DNA of 64,000 nt from Auanema rhodensis. Taxonomy: Eukaryota > Nematoda > Chromadorea > Rhabditida > Rhabditidae. The notes beneath the pieces were generated by a model, which saw nothing but the letters and a program-made list of their open reading frames with translations, was not told where the DNA came from and searched no databases. Where the stretch lies: positions 1-64,000 of the forward strand of contig OZ059899.1 in NCBI GenBank assembly GCA_964057225.1. The letters run 5' to 3'. Shown here one piece after another: positions 25,163 to 40,000 of this stretch (position 1 is its first letter; every line of letters begins with the position of its first letter). Made by a program: the position numbers and the translations under genes.

Positions 25163-27899
25163 CTCACGTGAAGCGAGTTACATACCAAGTGCACATCACG
25201 TGTACATTTAATTAGCATAAATTAAAGTTCACGTAAATTTCAAAGTCATGGTTACCATGCACCAATATCAATAAAAATTTGTTTTTAGACTAATATGGAC
25301 ATGGGGAATCTAATTTTGAAAACCGCATCTCTTTATCTTTCACGTGAAGCGAGTTACATACCAAGTGCACATCACGTGTACATTTAATTAGCATAAATTA
25401 AAGTTCACGTAAATTTCAAAGTCATGGTTACCATGAAGCAATATCAATAAAAATTTGTTTTTAGACTAATATGGACATGGGGAATCTAATTTTGAAAACC
25501 GCATCTCTTTATCTTTCACGTGAAGCGAGTTACATACCAAGTGCACATCACGTGTACATTTAATTAGCATAAATTAAAGTTCACGTAAATTTCAAAGTCA
25601 TGGTTACCATGAAGCAATATCAATAAAAATTTGTTTTTAGACTAATATGGACATGGGGAATCTAATTTTGAAAACCGCATCTCTTTATCTTTTACATGAA
25701 GCGAGTTACATACCAAGTGCACATCACGTGTACATTTAATTAGCATAAATTAAAGTTCACGTAAATTTCAAAGTCATGGTTACCATGAACCAATAACATA
25801 AAAAATTTGTTTTTAGACTAATATGGACATGGGGAATCTAATTTTGAAAACCGCATCTCTTTATCTTTCACGTGAAGCGAGTTACATACCAAGTGCACAT
25901 CACGTGTACATTTAATTAGCATAAATTAAAGTTCACGTGAAATTCAAAGTCATGGTTACCATGCACCAATATCAATAAAAATTTGTTTTTAGACTAATAT
26001 GGACATGGGGAATCTAATTTTGAAAACCGCATCTCTTTATCTTTTACATGAAGCGAGTTACATACCAAGTGCACATCACGTGTACATTTAATTAGCATAA
26101 ATTAAAGTTCACGTAAATTTCAAAGTCATGGTTACCATGAACCAATAACATAAAAAATTTGTTTTTAGACTAATATGGACATGGGGAATCTAATTTTGAA
26201 AACCGCATCTCTTTATCTTTTACATGAAGCGAGTTACATACCAAGTGCACATCACGTGTACATTTAATTAGCATAAATTAAAGTTCACGTAAAATTCAAA
26301 GTCATGGTTACCATGCACCAATAACATAAAAAATTTGTTTTTAGACTAATATGGACATGGGGAATCTAATTTTGAAAACCGCATCTCTTTATCTTTCACG
26401 TGAAGCGAGTTACATACCAAGTGCACATCACGTGTACATTTAATTAGCATAAATTAAAGTTCACGTAAATTTCAAAGTCATGGTTACCATGCACCAATAT
26501 CAATAAAAATTTGTTTTTAGACTAATATGGACATGGGGAATCTAATTTTGAAAACCGCATCTCTTTATCTTTCACGTGAAGAGAGTTACATACCAAGTGC
26601 ACATCACGTGTACATTTAATTAGCATAAATTAAAGTTCACGTAAATTTCAAAGTCATGGTTACCATGAACCAATATCAATAAAAATTTGTTTTTAGACTA
26701 ATATGGACATGGGGAATCTAAGTTTGAAAACCGCATCTCTTTATCTTTCACGTGAAGCGAGTTACATACCAAGTGCACATCACGTGTACATTTAATTAGC
26801 ATAAATTAAAGTTCACGTAAATTTCAAAGTCATGGTTACCATGAAGCAATATCAATAAAAATTTGTTTTTAGACTAATATGGACATGGGGAATCTAATTT
26901 TGAAAACCGCATCTCTTTATCTTTCACGTGAAGCGAGTTACATACCAAGTGCACATCACGTGTACATTTAATTAGCATAAATTAAAGTTCACGTAAAATT
27001 CAAAGTCATGGTTACCATGCACCAATAACATAAAAAATTTGTTTTTAGACTAATATGGACATGGGGAATCTAATTTTGAAAACCGCATCTCTTTATCTTT
27101 CACGTGAAGCGAGTTACATACCAAGTGCACATCACGTGTACATTTAATTAGCATAAATTAAAGTTCACGTAAATTTCAAAGTCATGGTTACCATGCACCA
27201 ATATCAATAAAAAGTTGTTTTTAGACTAATATGGACATGGGGAATCTAATTTTGAAAACCGCATCTCTTTATCTTTCACGTGAAGCGAGTTACATACCAA
27301 GTGCACATCACGTGTACATTTAATTAGCATAAATTAAAGTTCACGTAAATTTCAAAGTCATGGTTACCATGAACCAATATCAATAAAAATTTGTTTTTAG
27401 ACTAATATGGACATGGGGAATCTAATTTTGAAAACCGCATCTCTTTATCTTTCACGTGAAGCGAGTTACATACCAAGTGCACATCACGTGTACATTTAAT
27501 TAGCATAAATTAAAGTTCACGTAAATTTCAAAGTCATGGTTACCATGCACCAATATCAATAAAAATTTGTTTTTAGACTAATATGGACATGGGGAATCTA
27601 ATTTTGAAAACCGCATCTCTTTATCTTTCACGTGAAGCGAGTTACATACCAAGTGCACATCACGTGTACATTTAATTAGCATAAATTAAAGTTCACGTAA
27701 ATTTCAAAGTCATGGTTACCATGAAGCAATATCAATAAAAATTTGTTTTTAGACTAATATGGACATGGGGAATCTAATTTTGAAAACCGCATCTCTTTAT
27801 CTTTCACGTGAAGCGAGTTACATACCAAGTGCACATCACGTGTACATTTAATTAGCATAAATTAAAGTTCACGTAAATTTCAAAGTCATGGTTACCATG
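25163..27899 (+). repeat. 15-mer (2640-bp) tandem duplication, second copy
   Basis: This is the direct tandem copy of 22.4-25.1 kb, in the same orientation, containing the same ordered variants at +2640 bp (25691, 25939, 26581, 26722, 27209 and others). Its one private change in the aligned part is CTCTCACGTG at 25163. The match breaks at 25260/27900 (GCACC against GAAGC). The 2640-bp periodicity thus covers about 5.45 kb, slightly more than two turns. Confidence 0.92.
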
Positions 27900-28779
27900 A
27901 AGCAATATCAATAAAAATTTGTTTTTAGACTAATATGGACATGGGGAATCTAATTTTGAAAACCGCATCTCTTTATCTTTTACATGAAGCGAGTTACATA
28001 CCAAGTGCACATCACGTGTACATTTAATTAGCATAAATTAAAGTTCACGTAAATTTCAAAGTCATGGTTACCATGAACCAATATCAATAAAAATTTGTTT
28101 TTAGACTAATATGGACATGGGGAATCTAATTTTGAAAACCGCATCTCTTTATCTTTCACGTGAAGCGAGTTACATACCAAGTGCACATCACGTGTACATT
28201 TAATTAGCATAAATTAAAGTTCACGTAAATTTCAAAGTCATGGTTACCATGAACCAATATCAATAAAAATTTGTTTTTAGACTAATATGGACATGGGGAA
28301 TCTAATTTTGAAAACCGCATCTCTTTATCTTTCACGTGAAGCGAGTTACATACCAAGTGCACATCACGTGTACATTTAATTAGCATAAATTAAAGTTCAC
28401 GTAAATTTCAAAGTCATGGTTACCATGAAGCAATATCAATAAAAATTTGTTTTTAGACTAATATGGACATGGGGAATCTAATTTTGAAAACCGCATCTCT
28501 TTATCTTTCACGTGAAGCGAGTTACATACCAAGTGCACATCACGTGTACATTTAATTAGCATAAATTAAAGTTCACGTAAATTTCAAAGTCATGGTTACC
28601 ATGCACCAATATCAATAAAAAGTTGTTTTTAGACTAATATGGACATGAGGAATCTAATTTTGAAAACCGCATCTCTTTATCTTTCACGTGAAGCGAGTTA
28701 CATACCAAGTGCACATCACGTGTACATTTAATTAGCATAAATTAAAGTTCACGTAAATTTCAAAGTCATGGTTACCATG

Positions 28780-31700
28780 AAGCAATATCAATAAAAATTT
28801 GTTTTTAGACTAATATGGACATGGGGAATCTAATTTTGAGAACCGCATCTCTTTATCTTTCACGTGAAGCGAGTTACATACCAAGTGCACATCACGTGTA
28901 CATTTAATTAGCATAAATTAAAGTTCACGTAAATTTCAAAGTCATGGTTACCATGCACCAATATCAATAAAAATTTGTTTTTAGACTAATATGGACATGG
29001 GGAATCTAATTTTGAAAACCGCATCTCTTTATCTTTCACGTGAAGCGAGTTACATACCAAGTGCACATCACGTGTACATTTAATTAGCATAAATTAAAGT
29101 TCACGTAAATTTCAAAGTCATGGTTACCATGAACCAATATCAATAAAAATTTGTTTTTAGACTAATATGGACATGGGGAATCTAATTTTGAAAACCGCAT
29201 CTCTTTATCTTTCACGTGAAGCGAGTTACATACCAAGTGCACATCACGTGTACATTTAATTAGCATAAATTAAAGTTCACGTAAATTTCAAAGTCATGGT
29301 TACCATGAAGCAATATCAATAAAAATTTGTTTTTAGACTAATATGGACATGGGGAATCTAATTTTGAAAACCGCATCTCTTTATCTTTCACGTGAAGCGA
29401 GTTACATACCAAGTGCACATCACGTGTACATTTAATTAGCATGAATTAAAGTTCACGTAAATTTCAAAGTCATGGTTACCATGCACCAATATCAATAAAA
29501 ATTTGTTTTTAGACTAATATGGACATGGGGAATCTAATTTTGAAAACCGCATCTCTTTATCTTTCACGTGAAGCGAGTTACATACCAAGTGCACATCACG
29601 TGTACATTTAATTAGCATAAATTAAAGTTCACGTAAATTTCAAAGTCATGGTTACCATGCAGCAATATCAATAAAAATTTGTTTTTAGACTAATATGGAC
29701 ATGGGGAATCTAATTTTGAAAACCGCATCTCTTTATCTTTCACGTGAAGCGAGTTACATACCAAGTGCACATCACGTGTACATTTAATTAGCATAAATTA
29801 AAGTTCACGTAAATTTCAAAGTCATGGTTACCATGCACCAATATCAATAAAAATTTGTTTTTAGACTAATATGGACATGATGAATCTAATTTTGAAAACC
29901 GCATCTCTTTATCTTTCACGTGAAGCGAGTTACATACCAAGTGCACATCACGTGTACATTTAATTAGCATAAATTTAAGTTCACGTAAATTTCAAAGTCA
30001 TGGTTACCATGCACCAATATCAATAAAAATTTGTTTTTAGACTAATATGGACATGGGGGATCTAATTTTGAAAACCGCATCTCTTTATCTTTCACGTGAA
30101 GCGAGTTACATACCAAGTGCACATCACGTGTACATTTAATTAGCATGAATTAAAGTTCACGTAAATTTCAAAGTCATGGTTACCATGCACCAATATCAAT
30201 AAAAATTTGTTTTTAGACTAATATGGACATGGGGAATCTAATTTTGAAAACCGCATCTCTTTATCTTTCACGTGAAGCGAGTTACATACCAAGTGCACAT
30301 CACGTGTACATTTAATTAGCATAAATTAAAGTTCACGTAAATTTCAAAGTCATGGTTACCATGCACCAATATCAATAAAAATTTGTTTTTAGACTAATAT
30401 GGACATGATGAATCTAATTTTGAAAACCGCATCTCTTTATCTTTCACGTGAAGCGAGTTACATACCAAGTGCACATCACGTGTACATTTAATTAGCATAA
30501 ATTTAAGTTCACGTAAATTTCAAAGTCATGGTTACCATGCACCAATATCAATAAAAATTTGTTTTTAGACTAATATGGACATGGGGGATCTAATTTTGAA
30601 AACCGCATCTCTTTATCTTTCACGTGAAGCGAGTTACATACCAAGTGCACATCACGTGTACATTTAATTAGCATAAATTAAAGTTCACGTAAATTTCAAA
30701 GTCATGGTTACCATGAACCAATATCAATAAAAATTTGTTTTTAGACTAATATGGACATGGGTAATCTAATTTTGAAAACCGCATCTCTTTATCTTTCACG
30801 TGAAGCGAGTTACATACCAAGTGCACATCACGTGTACATTTAATTAGCATAAATTAAAGTTCACGTAAATTTCAAAGTCATGGTTACCATGCACCAATAT
30901 CAATAAAAATTTGTTTTTAGACTAATATGGACATGGGGAATCTAATTTTGAAAACCGCATCTCTTTATCTTTCACGTGAAGAGAGTTACATACCAAGTGC
31001 ACATCACGTGTACATTTAATTAGCATAAATTAAAGTTCACGTAAATTTCAAAGTCATGGTTACCATGAACCAATATCAATAAAAATTTGTTTTTAGACTA
31101 ATATGGACATGGGGAATCTAAGTTTGAAAACCGCATCTCTTTATCTTTCACGTGAAGCGAGTTACATACCAAGTGCACATCACGTGTACATTTAATTAGC
31201 ATAAATTAAAGTTCACGTAAATTTCAAAGTCATGGTTACCATGCACCAATATCAATAAAAATTTGTTTTTAGACTAATATGGACATGGGGAATCTAATTT
31301 TGAAAACCGCATCTCTTTATCTTTCACGTGAAGCGAGTTACATACCAAGTGCACATCACGTGTACATTTAATTAGCATAAATTAAAGTTCACGTAAATTT
31401 CAAAGTCATGGTTACCATGCACCAATATCAATAAAAATTTGTTTTTAGACTAATATGGACATGGGGAATCTAATTTTGAAAACCGCATCTCTTTATCTTT
31501 CACGTGAAGCGAGTTACATACCAAGTGCACATCACGTGTACATTTAATTAGCATAAATTAAAGTTCACGTAAATTTCAAAGTCATGGTTACCATGAACCA
31601 ATATCAATAAAAATTTGTTTTTAGACTAATATGGACATGGGGAATCTAATTTTGAAAACCGCATCTCTTTATCTTTCACGTGAAGCGAGTTACATACCAA

Positions 31701-33600
31701 GTGCACATCACGTGTACATTTAATTAGCATAAATTAAAGTTCACGTAAATTTCAAAGTCATGGTTACCATGCACCAATATCAATAAAAATTTGTTTTTAG
31801 ACTAATATGGACATGGGGAATCTAATTTTGAAAACCGCATCTCTTTATCTTTCACGTGAAGCGAGTTACATACCAAGTGCACATCACGTGTACATTTAAT
31901 TAGCATAAATTAAAGTTCACGTAAATTTCAAAGTCATGGTTACCATGAACCAATATCAATAAAAATTTGTTTTTAGACTAATATGGACATGGGGAATCTA
32001 ATTTTGAAAACCGCATCTCTTTATCTTTCACGTGAAGCGAGTTACATACCAAGTGCACATCACGTGTACATTTAATTAGCATAAATTAAAGTTCACGTAA
32101 ATTTCAAAGTCATGGTTACCATGAACCAATATCAATAAAAATTTGTTTTTAGACTAATATGGACATGGGGAATCTAATTTTGAAAACCGCATCTCTTTAT
32201 CTTTCACGTGAAGCGAGTTACATACCAAGTGCACATCACGTGTACATTTAATTAGCATAAATTAAAGTTCACGTAAATTTCAAAGTCATGGTTACCATGC
32301 ACCAATATCAATAAAAATTTGTTTTTAGACTAATATGGACATGGGGAATCTAATTTTGAAAACCGCATCTCTTTATCTTTCACGTGAAGCGAGTTACATA
32401 CCAAGTGCACATCACGTGTACATTTAATTAGCATAAATTAAAGTTCACGTAAATTTCAAAGTCATGGTTACCATGCACCAATATCAATAAAAATTTGTTT
32501 TTAGACTAATATGGACATGGGGAATCTAATTTTGAAAACCGCATCTCTTTATCTTTCACGTGAAGCGAGTTACATACCAAGTGCACATCACGTGTACATT
32601 TAATTAGCATAAATTAAAGTTCACGTAAAATTCAAAGTCATGGTTACCATGCACCAATAACATAAAAAATTTGTTTTTAGACTAATATGGACATGGGGAA
32701 TCTAATTTTGAAAACCGCATCTCTTTATCTTTCACGTGAAGCGAGTTACATACCAAGTGCACATCACGTGTACATTTAATTAGCATAAATTAAAGTTCAC
32801 GTAAATTTCAAAGTCATGGTTACCATGCACCAATATCAATAAAAAGTTGTTTTTAGACTAATATGGACATGGGGAATCTAATTTTGAAAACCGCATCTCT
32901 TTATCTTTCACGTGAAGCGAGTTACATACCAAGTGCACATCACGTGTACATTTAATTAGCATAAATTAAAGTTCACGTAAATTTCAAAGTCATGGTTACC
33001 ATGAAGCAATATCAATAAAAATTTGTTTTTAGACTAATATGGACATGGGGAATCTAATTTTGAAAACCGCATCTCTTTATCTTTCACGTGAAGCGAGTTA
33101 CATACCAAGTGCACATCACGTGTACATTTAATTAGCATAAATTAAAGTTCACGTAAAATTCAAAGTCATGGTTACCATGCACCAATAACATAAAAAATTT
33201 GTTTTTAGACTAATATGGACATGGGGAATCTAATTTTGAAAACCGCATCTCTTTATCTTTCACGTGAAGCGAGTTACATACCAAGTGCACATCACGTGTA
33301 CATTTAATTAGCATAAATTAAAGTTCACGTAAATTTCAAAGTCATGGTTACCATGCACCAATATCAATAAAAATTTGTTTTTAGACTAATATGGACATGG
33401 GGAATCTAATTTTGAAAACCGCATCTCTTTATCTTTCACGTGAAGCGAGTTACATACCAAGTGCACATCACGTGTACATTTAATTAGCATAAATTAAAGT
33501 TCACGTAAATTTCAAAGTCATGGTTACCATGAAGCAATATCAATAAAAATTTGTTTTTAGACTAATATGGACATGGGGAATCTAATTTTGAAAACCGCAT
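28780..33600 (+). repeat. Long-range duplicated block, right copy
   Basis: This is the partner of the block at about 13820-17690. It contains an extra 528-bp (3-mer) local duplication: the CATGATGAATC, AAATTTAAG and GGGGGATC trio seen at 29877-30060 appears again at 30405-30590, together with a second GCATGAATT at 30147. Two further extra monomers lie at about 31.77-31.95 kb. A private GCAGCAAT occurs near 29659. The match is lost on the left at about 28775 (GAAGC against GAACC) and on the right after about 33.6 kb. Confidence 0.8.
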
Positions 33601-35466
33601 CTCTTTATCTTTCACGTGAAGCGAGTTACATACCAAGTGCACATCACGTGTACATTTAATTAGCATAAATTAAAGTTCACGTAAATTTCAAAGTCATGGT
33701 TACCATGAAGCAATATCAATAAAAATTTGTTTTTAGACTAATATGGACATGGGGAATCTAATTTTGAAAACCGCATCTCTTTATCTTTCACATGAAGCGA
33801 GTTACATACCAAGTGCACATCACGTGTACATTTAATTAGCATAAATTAAAGTTCACGTAAATTTCAAAGTCATGGTTACCATGAACCAATATCAATAAAA
33901 ATTTGTTTTTAGACTAATATGGACATGGGGAATCTAATTTTGAAAACCGCATCTCTTTATCTTTCACGTGAAGCGAGTTACATACCAAGTGCACATCACG
34001 TGTACATTTAATTAGCATAAATTAAAGTTCACGTAAATTTCAAAGTCATGGTTACCATGAACCAATATCAATAAAAATTTGTTTTTAGACTAATATGGAC
34101 ATGGGGAATCTAATTTTGAAAACCGCATCTCTTTATCTTTCACGTGAAGCGAGTTACATACCAAGTGCACATCACGTGTACATTTAATTAGCATGAATTA
34201 AAGTTCACGTAAATTTCAAAGTCATGGTTACCATGCACCAATATCAATAAAAATTTGTTTTTAGACTAATATGGACATGGGGAATCTAATTTTGAAAACC
34301 GCATCTCTTTATCTTTCACGTGAAGCGAGTTACATACCAAGTGCACATCACGTGTACATTTAATTAGCATAAATTAAAGTTCACGTAAATTTCAAAGTCA
34401 TGGTTACCATGAACCAATATCAATAAAAATTTGTTTTTAGACTAATATGGACATGGGGAATCTAATTTTGTAAACCGCATCTCTTTATCTTTCACGTGAA
34501 GCGAGTTACATACCAAGTGCACATCACGTGTACATTTAATTAGCATAAATTAAAGTTCACGTAAATTTCAAAGTCATGGTTACCATGCACCAATATCAAT
34601 AAAAATTTGTTTTTAGACTAATATGGACATGGGGAATCTAATTTTGAAAACCGCATCTCTTTATCTTTCACGTGAAGCGAGTTACATACCAAGTGCACAT
34701 CACGTGTACATTTAATTAGCATAAATTAAAGTTCACGTAAATTTCAAAGTCATGGTTACCATGCACCAATATCAATAAAAATTTGTTTTTAGACTAATAT
34801 GGACATGGGGAATCTAATTTTGAAAACCGCATCTCTTTATCTTTCACGTGAAGAGAGTTACATACCAAGTGCACATCACGTGTACATTTAATTAGCATAA
34901 ATTAAAGTTCACGTAAATTTCAAAGTCATGGTTACCATGAACCAATATCAATAAAAATTTGTTTTTAGACTAATATGGACATGGGGAATCTAATTTTGAA
35001 AACCGCATCTCTTTATCTTTCACGTGAAGCGAGTTACATACCAAGTGCACATCACGTGTACATTTAATTAGCATAAATTAAAGTTCACGTAAATTTCAAA
35101 GTCATGGTTACCATGCACCAATATCAATAAAAATTTGTTTTTAGACTAATATGGACATGGGGAATCTAATTTTGAAAACCGCATCTCTTTATCTTTCACG
35201 TGAAGCGAGTTACATACCAAGTGCACATCACGTGTACATTTAATTAGCATAAATTAAAGTTCACGTAAATTTCAAAGTCATGGTTACCATGCACCAATAT
35301 CAATAAAAATTTGTTTTTAGACTAATATGGACATGGGGAATCTAATTTTGAAAACCGCATCTCTTTATCTTTCACGTGAAGCGAGTTACATACCAAGTGC
35401 ACATCACGTGTACATTTAATTAGCATAAATTAAAGTTCACGTAAATTTCAAAGTCATGGTTACCAT

Positions 35467-37045
35467 GAACCAATATCAATAAAAATTTGTTTTTAGACTA
35501 ATATGGACATGGGGAATCTAATTTTGAAAACCGCATCTCTTTATCTTTCACGTGAAGCGAGTTACATACCAAGTGCACATCACGTGTACATTTAATTAGC
35601 ATAAATTAAAGTTCACGTAAATTTCAAAGTCATGGTTACCATGAACCAATATCAATAAAAATTTGTTTTTAGACTAATATGGACATGGGGAATCTAATTT
35701 TGAAAACCGCATCTCTTTATCTTTCACGTGAAGCGAGTTACATACCAAGTGCACATCACGTGTACATTTAATTAGCATGATTTAAAGTTCACGTAAATTT
35801 CAAAGTCATGGTTACCATGCACCAATATCAATAAAAATTTGTTTTTAGACTAATATGTACATGGGGAATCTAATTTTGAAAACCGCATCTCTTTATCTTT
35901 CACGTGAAGCGAGTTACATACCAAGTGCACATCACGTGTACATTTAATTAGCATGATTTAAAGTTCACGTAAATTTCAAAGTCATGGTTACCATGCACCA
36001 ATATCAATAAAAATTTGTTTTTAGACTAATATGGACATGGGGAATCTAATTTTGAAAACCGCATCTCTTTATCTTTCACGTGAAGCGAGTTACATACCAA
36101 GTGCACATCACGTGTACATTTAATTAGCATAAATTAAAGTTCACGTAAATTTCAAAGTCATGGTTACCATGCACCAATATCAATAAAAATTTGTTTTTAG
36201 ACTAATATGGACATGGGGAATCTAATTTTGAAAACCGCATCTCTTTATCTTTCACGTGAAGCGAGTTACATACCAAGTGCACATCACGTGTACATTTAAT
36301 TAGCATAAATTAAAGTTCACGTAAATTTCAAAGTCATGGTTACCATGAACCAATATCAATAAAAATTTGTTTTTAGACTAATATGGACATGGGGAATCTA
36401 ATTTTGAAAACCGCATCTCTTTATCTTTCACGTGAAGCGAGTTACATACCAAGTGCACATCACGTGTACATTTAATTAGCATGATTTAAAGTTCACGTAA
36501 ATTTCAAAGTCATGGTTACCATGCACCAATATCAATAAAAATTTGTTTTTAGACTAATATGTACATGGGGAATCTAATTTTGAAAACCGCATCTCTTTAT
36601 CTTTCACGTGAAGCGAGTTACATACCAAGTGCACATCACGTGTACATTTAATTAGCATGATTTAAAGTTCACGTAAATTTCAAAGTCATGGTTACCATGC
36701 ACCAATATCAATAAAAATTTGTTTTTAGACTAATATGGACATGGGGAATCTAATTTTGAAAACCGCATCTCTTTATCTTTCACGTGAAGCGAGTTACATA
36801 CCAAGTGCACATCACGTGTACATTTAATTAGCATAAATTAAAGTTCACGTAAATTTCAAAGTCATGGTTACCATGCACCAATATCAATAAAAATTTGTTT
36901 TTAGACTAATATGGACATGGGGAATCTAATTTTGAAAACCGCATCTCTTTATCTTTCACGTGAAGCGAGTTACATACCAAGTGCACATCACGTGTACATT
37001 TAATTAGCATAAATTAAAGTTCACGTAAATTTCAAAGTCATGGTT
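35467..37045 (+). repeat. 4-mer (704-bp) tandem duplication
   Basis: Paired GCATGATTTAAAG monomers at 35775 and 35951 recur at 36479 and 36655, exactly 704 bp on. The TAATATGTAC change recurs at 35858 and 36562. The GAACC/GCACC order also matches at this offset. The period holds from about 35467 to 37045, or 2.25 turns. A third TAATATGTAC at about 37618 lies in a GAAGC unit outside the block. Confidence 0.88.
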
Positions 37046-40000
37046 ACCATGCACCAATATCAATAAAAAGTTGTTTTTAGACTAATATGGACATGGGGAA
37101 TCTAATTTTGAAAACCGCATCTCTTTATCTTTCACGTGAAGCGAGTTATATACCAAGTGCACATCACGTGTACATTTAATTAGCATAAATTAAAGTTCAC
37201 GTAAATTTCAAAGTCATGGTTACCATGCACCAATATCAATAAAAATTTGTTTTTAGACTAATATGGACATGGGGAATCTAATTTTGAAAACCGCATCTCT
37301 TTATCTTTCACGTGAAGCGAGTTACATACCAAGTGCACATCACGTGTACATTTAATTAGCATAAATTAAAGTTCACGTAAATTTCAAAGTCATGGTTACC
37401 ATGAACCAATATCAATAAAAATTTGTTTTTAGACTAATATGGACATGGGGAATCTAATTTTGAAAACCGCATCTCTTTATCTTTCACGTGAAGCGAGTTA
37501 CATACCAAGTGCACATCACATGTACATTTAATTAGCATAAATTAAAGTTCACGTAAATTTCAAAGTCATGGTTACCATGAAGCAATATCAATAAAAATTT
37601 GTTTTTAGACTAATATGTACATGGGGAATCTAATTTTGAAAACCGCATCTCTTTATCTTTCACGTGAAGCGAGTTACATACCAAGTGCACATCACGTGTA
37701 CATTTAATTAGCATAAATTAAAGTTCACGTAAATTTCAAAGTCATGGTTACCATGCACCAATATCAATAAAAATTTGTTTTTAGACTAATATGGACATGG
37801 GGAATCTAATTTTGAAAACCGCATCTCTTTATCTTTCACGTGAAGCGAGTTACATACCAAGTGCACATCACGTGTACATTTAATTAGCATAAATTAAAGT
37901 TCACGTAAATTTCAAAGTCATGGTTACCATGCACCAATATCAATAAAAATTTGTTTTTAGACTAATATGGACATGGGGAATCTAATTTTGAAAACCGCAT
38001 CTCTTTATCTTTCACGTGAAGCGAGTTACATACCAAGTGCACATCACGTGTACATTTAATTAGCATAAATTAAAGTTCACGTAAATTTCAAAGTCATGGT
38101 TACCATGAACCAATATCAATAAAAATTTGTTTTTAGACTAATATGGACATGGGGAATCTAATTTTGAAAACCGCATCTCTTTATCTTTCACGTGAAGCGA
38201 GTTACATACCAAGTGCACATCACGTGTACATTTAATTAGCATAAATTAAAGTTCACGTAAATTTCAAAGTCATGGTTACCATGCACCAATATCAATAAAA
38301 ATTTGTTTTTAGACTAATATGGACATGGGGAATCTAATTTTGAAAACCGCATCTCTTTATCTTTCACGTGAAGCGAGTTACATACCAAGTGCACATCACG
38401 TGTACATTTAATTAGCATAAATTAAAGTTCACGTAAATTTCAAAGTCATGGTTACCATGAACCAATATCAATAAAAATTTGTTTTTAGACTAATATGGAC
38501 ATGGGGAATCTAATTTTGAAAACCGCATCTCTTTATCTTTCACGTGAAGCGAGTTACATACCAAGTGCACATCACGTGTACATTTAATTAGCATAAATTA
38601 AAGTTCACGTAAATTTCAAAGTCATGGTTACCATGCACCAATATCAATAAAAATTTGTTTTTAGACTAATATGGACATGGGGAATCTAATTTTGAAAACC
38701 GCATCTCTTTATCTTTTACGTGAAGCGAGTTACATACCAAGTGCACATCACGTGTACATTTTATTAGCATAAATTAAAGTTCACGTAAATTTCAAAGTCA
38801 TGGTTACCATGAACCAATATCAATAAAAATTTGTTTTTAGACTAATATGGACATGGGGAATCTAATTTTGAAAACCGCATCTCTTTATCTTTCACGTGAA
38901 GCGAATTACATACCAAGTGCACATCACGTGTACATTTAATTAGCATAAATTAAAGTTCACGTAAATTTCAAAGTCATGGTTACCATGAACCAATATCAAT
39001 AAAAATTTGTTTTTAGACTAATATGGACATGGGGAATCTAATTTTGAAAACCGCATCTCTTTATCTTTCACGTGAAGCGAGTTACATACCAAGTGCACAT
39101 CACGTGTACATTTAATTAGCATAAATTAAAGTTCACGTAAATTTCAAAGTCATGGTTACCATGAACCAATATCAATAAAAATTTGTTTTTAGACTAATAT
39201 GGACATGGGGAATCTAATTTTGAAAACCGCATCTCTTTATCTTTCACGTGAAGCAAGTTACATACCAAGTGCACATCACGTGTACATTTAATTAGCATAA
39301 ATTAAAGTTCACGTAAATTTCAAAGTCATGGTTACCATGAACCAATATCAATAAAAATTTGTTTTTAGACTAATATGGACATGGGGAATCTAATTTCGGA
39401 AACCGCATCTCTTTATCTTTCACGTGAAGCGAGTTACATACCAAGTGCACATCACGTGTACATTTAATTAGCATAAATTAAAGTTCACGTAAATTTCAAA
39501 GTCATGGTTACCATGCACCAATATCAATAAAAATTTGTTTTTAGACTAATATGGACATGGGGGATCTAATTTTGAAAACCGCATCTCTTTATCTTTCACG
39601 TGAAGCGAGTTACATACCAAGTGCACATCACGTGTACATTTAATTAGCATAAATTAAAGTTCACGTAAATTTCAAAGTCATGGTTACCATGCACCAATAT
39701 CAATAAAAATTTGTTTTTAGACTAATATGGACATGGGGAATCTAATTTTGAAAACCGCATCTCTTTATCTTTCACGTGAAGCGAGTTACATACCAAGTGC
39801 ACATCACGTGTACATTTAATTAGCATAAATTAAAGTTCACGTAAATTTCAAAGTCATGGTTACCATGAACCAATATCAATAAAAATTTGTTTTTAGACTA
39901 ATATGGACATGGGGAATCTAATTTTGAAAACCGCATCTCTTTATCTTTCACGTGAAGCGAGTTACATACCAAGTACACATCACGTGTACATTTAATTAGC

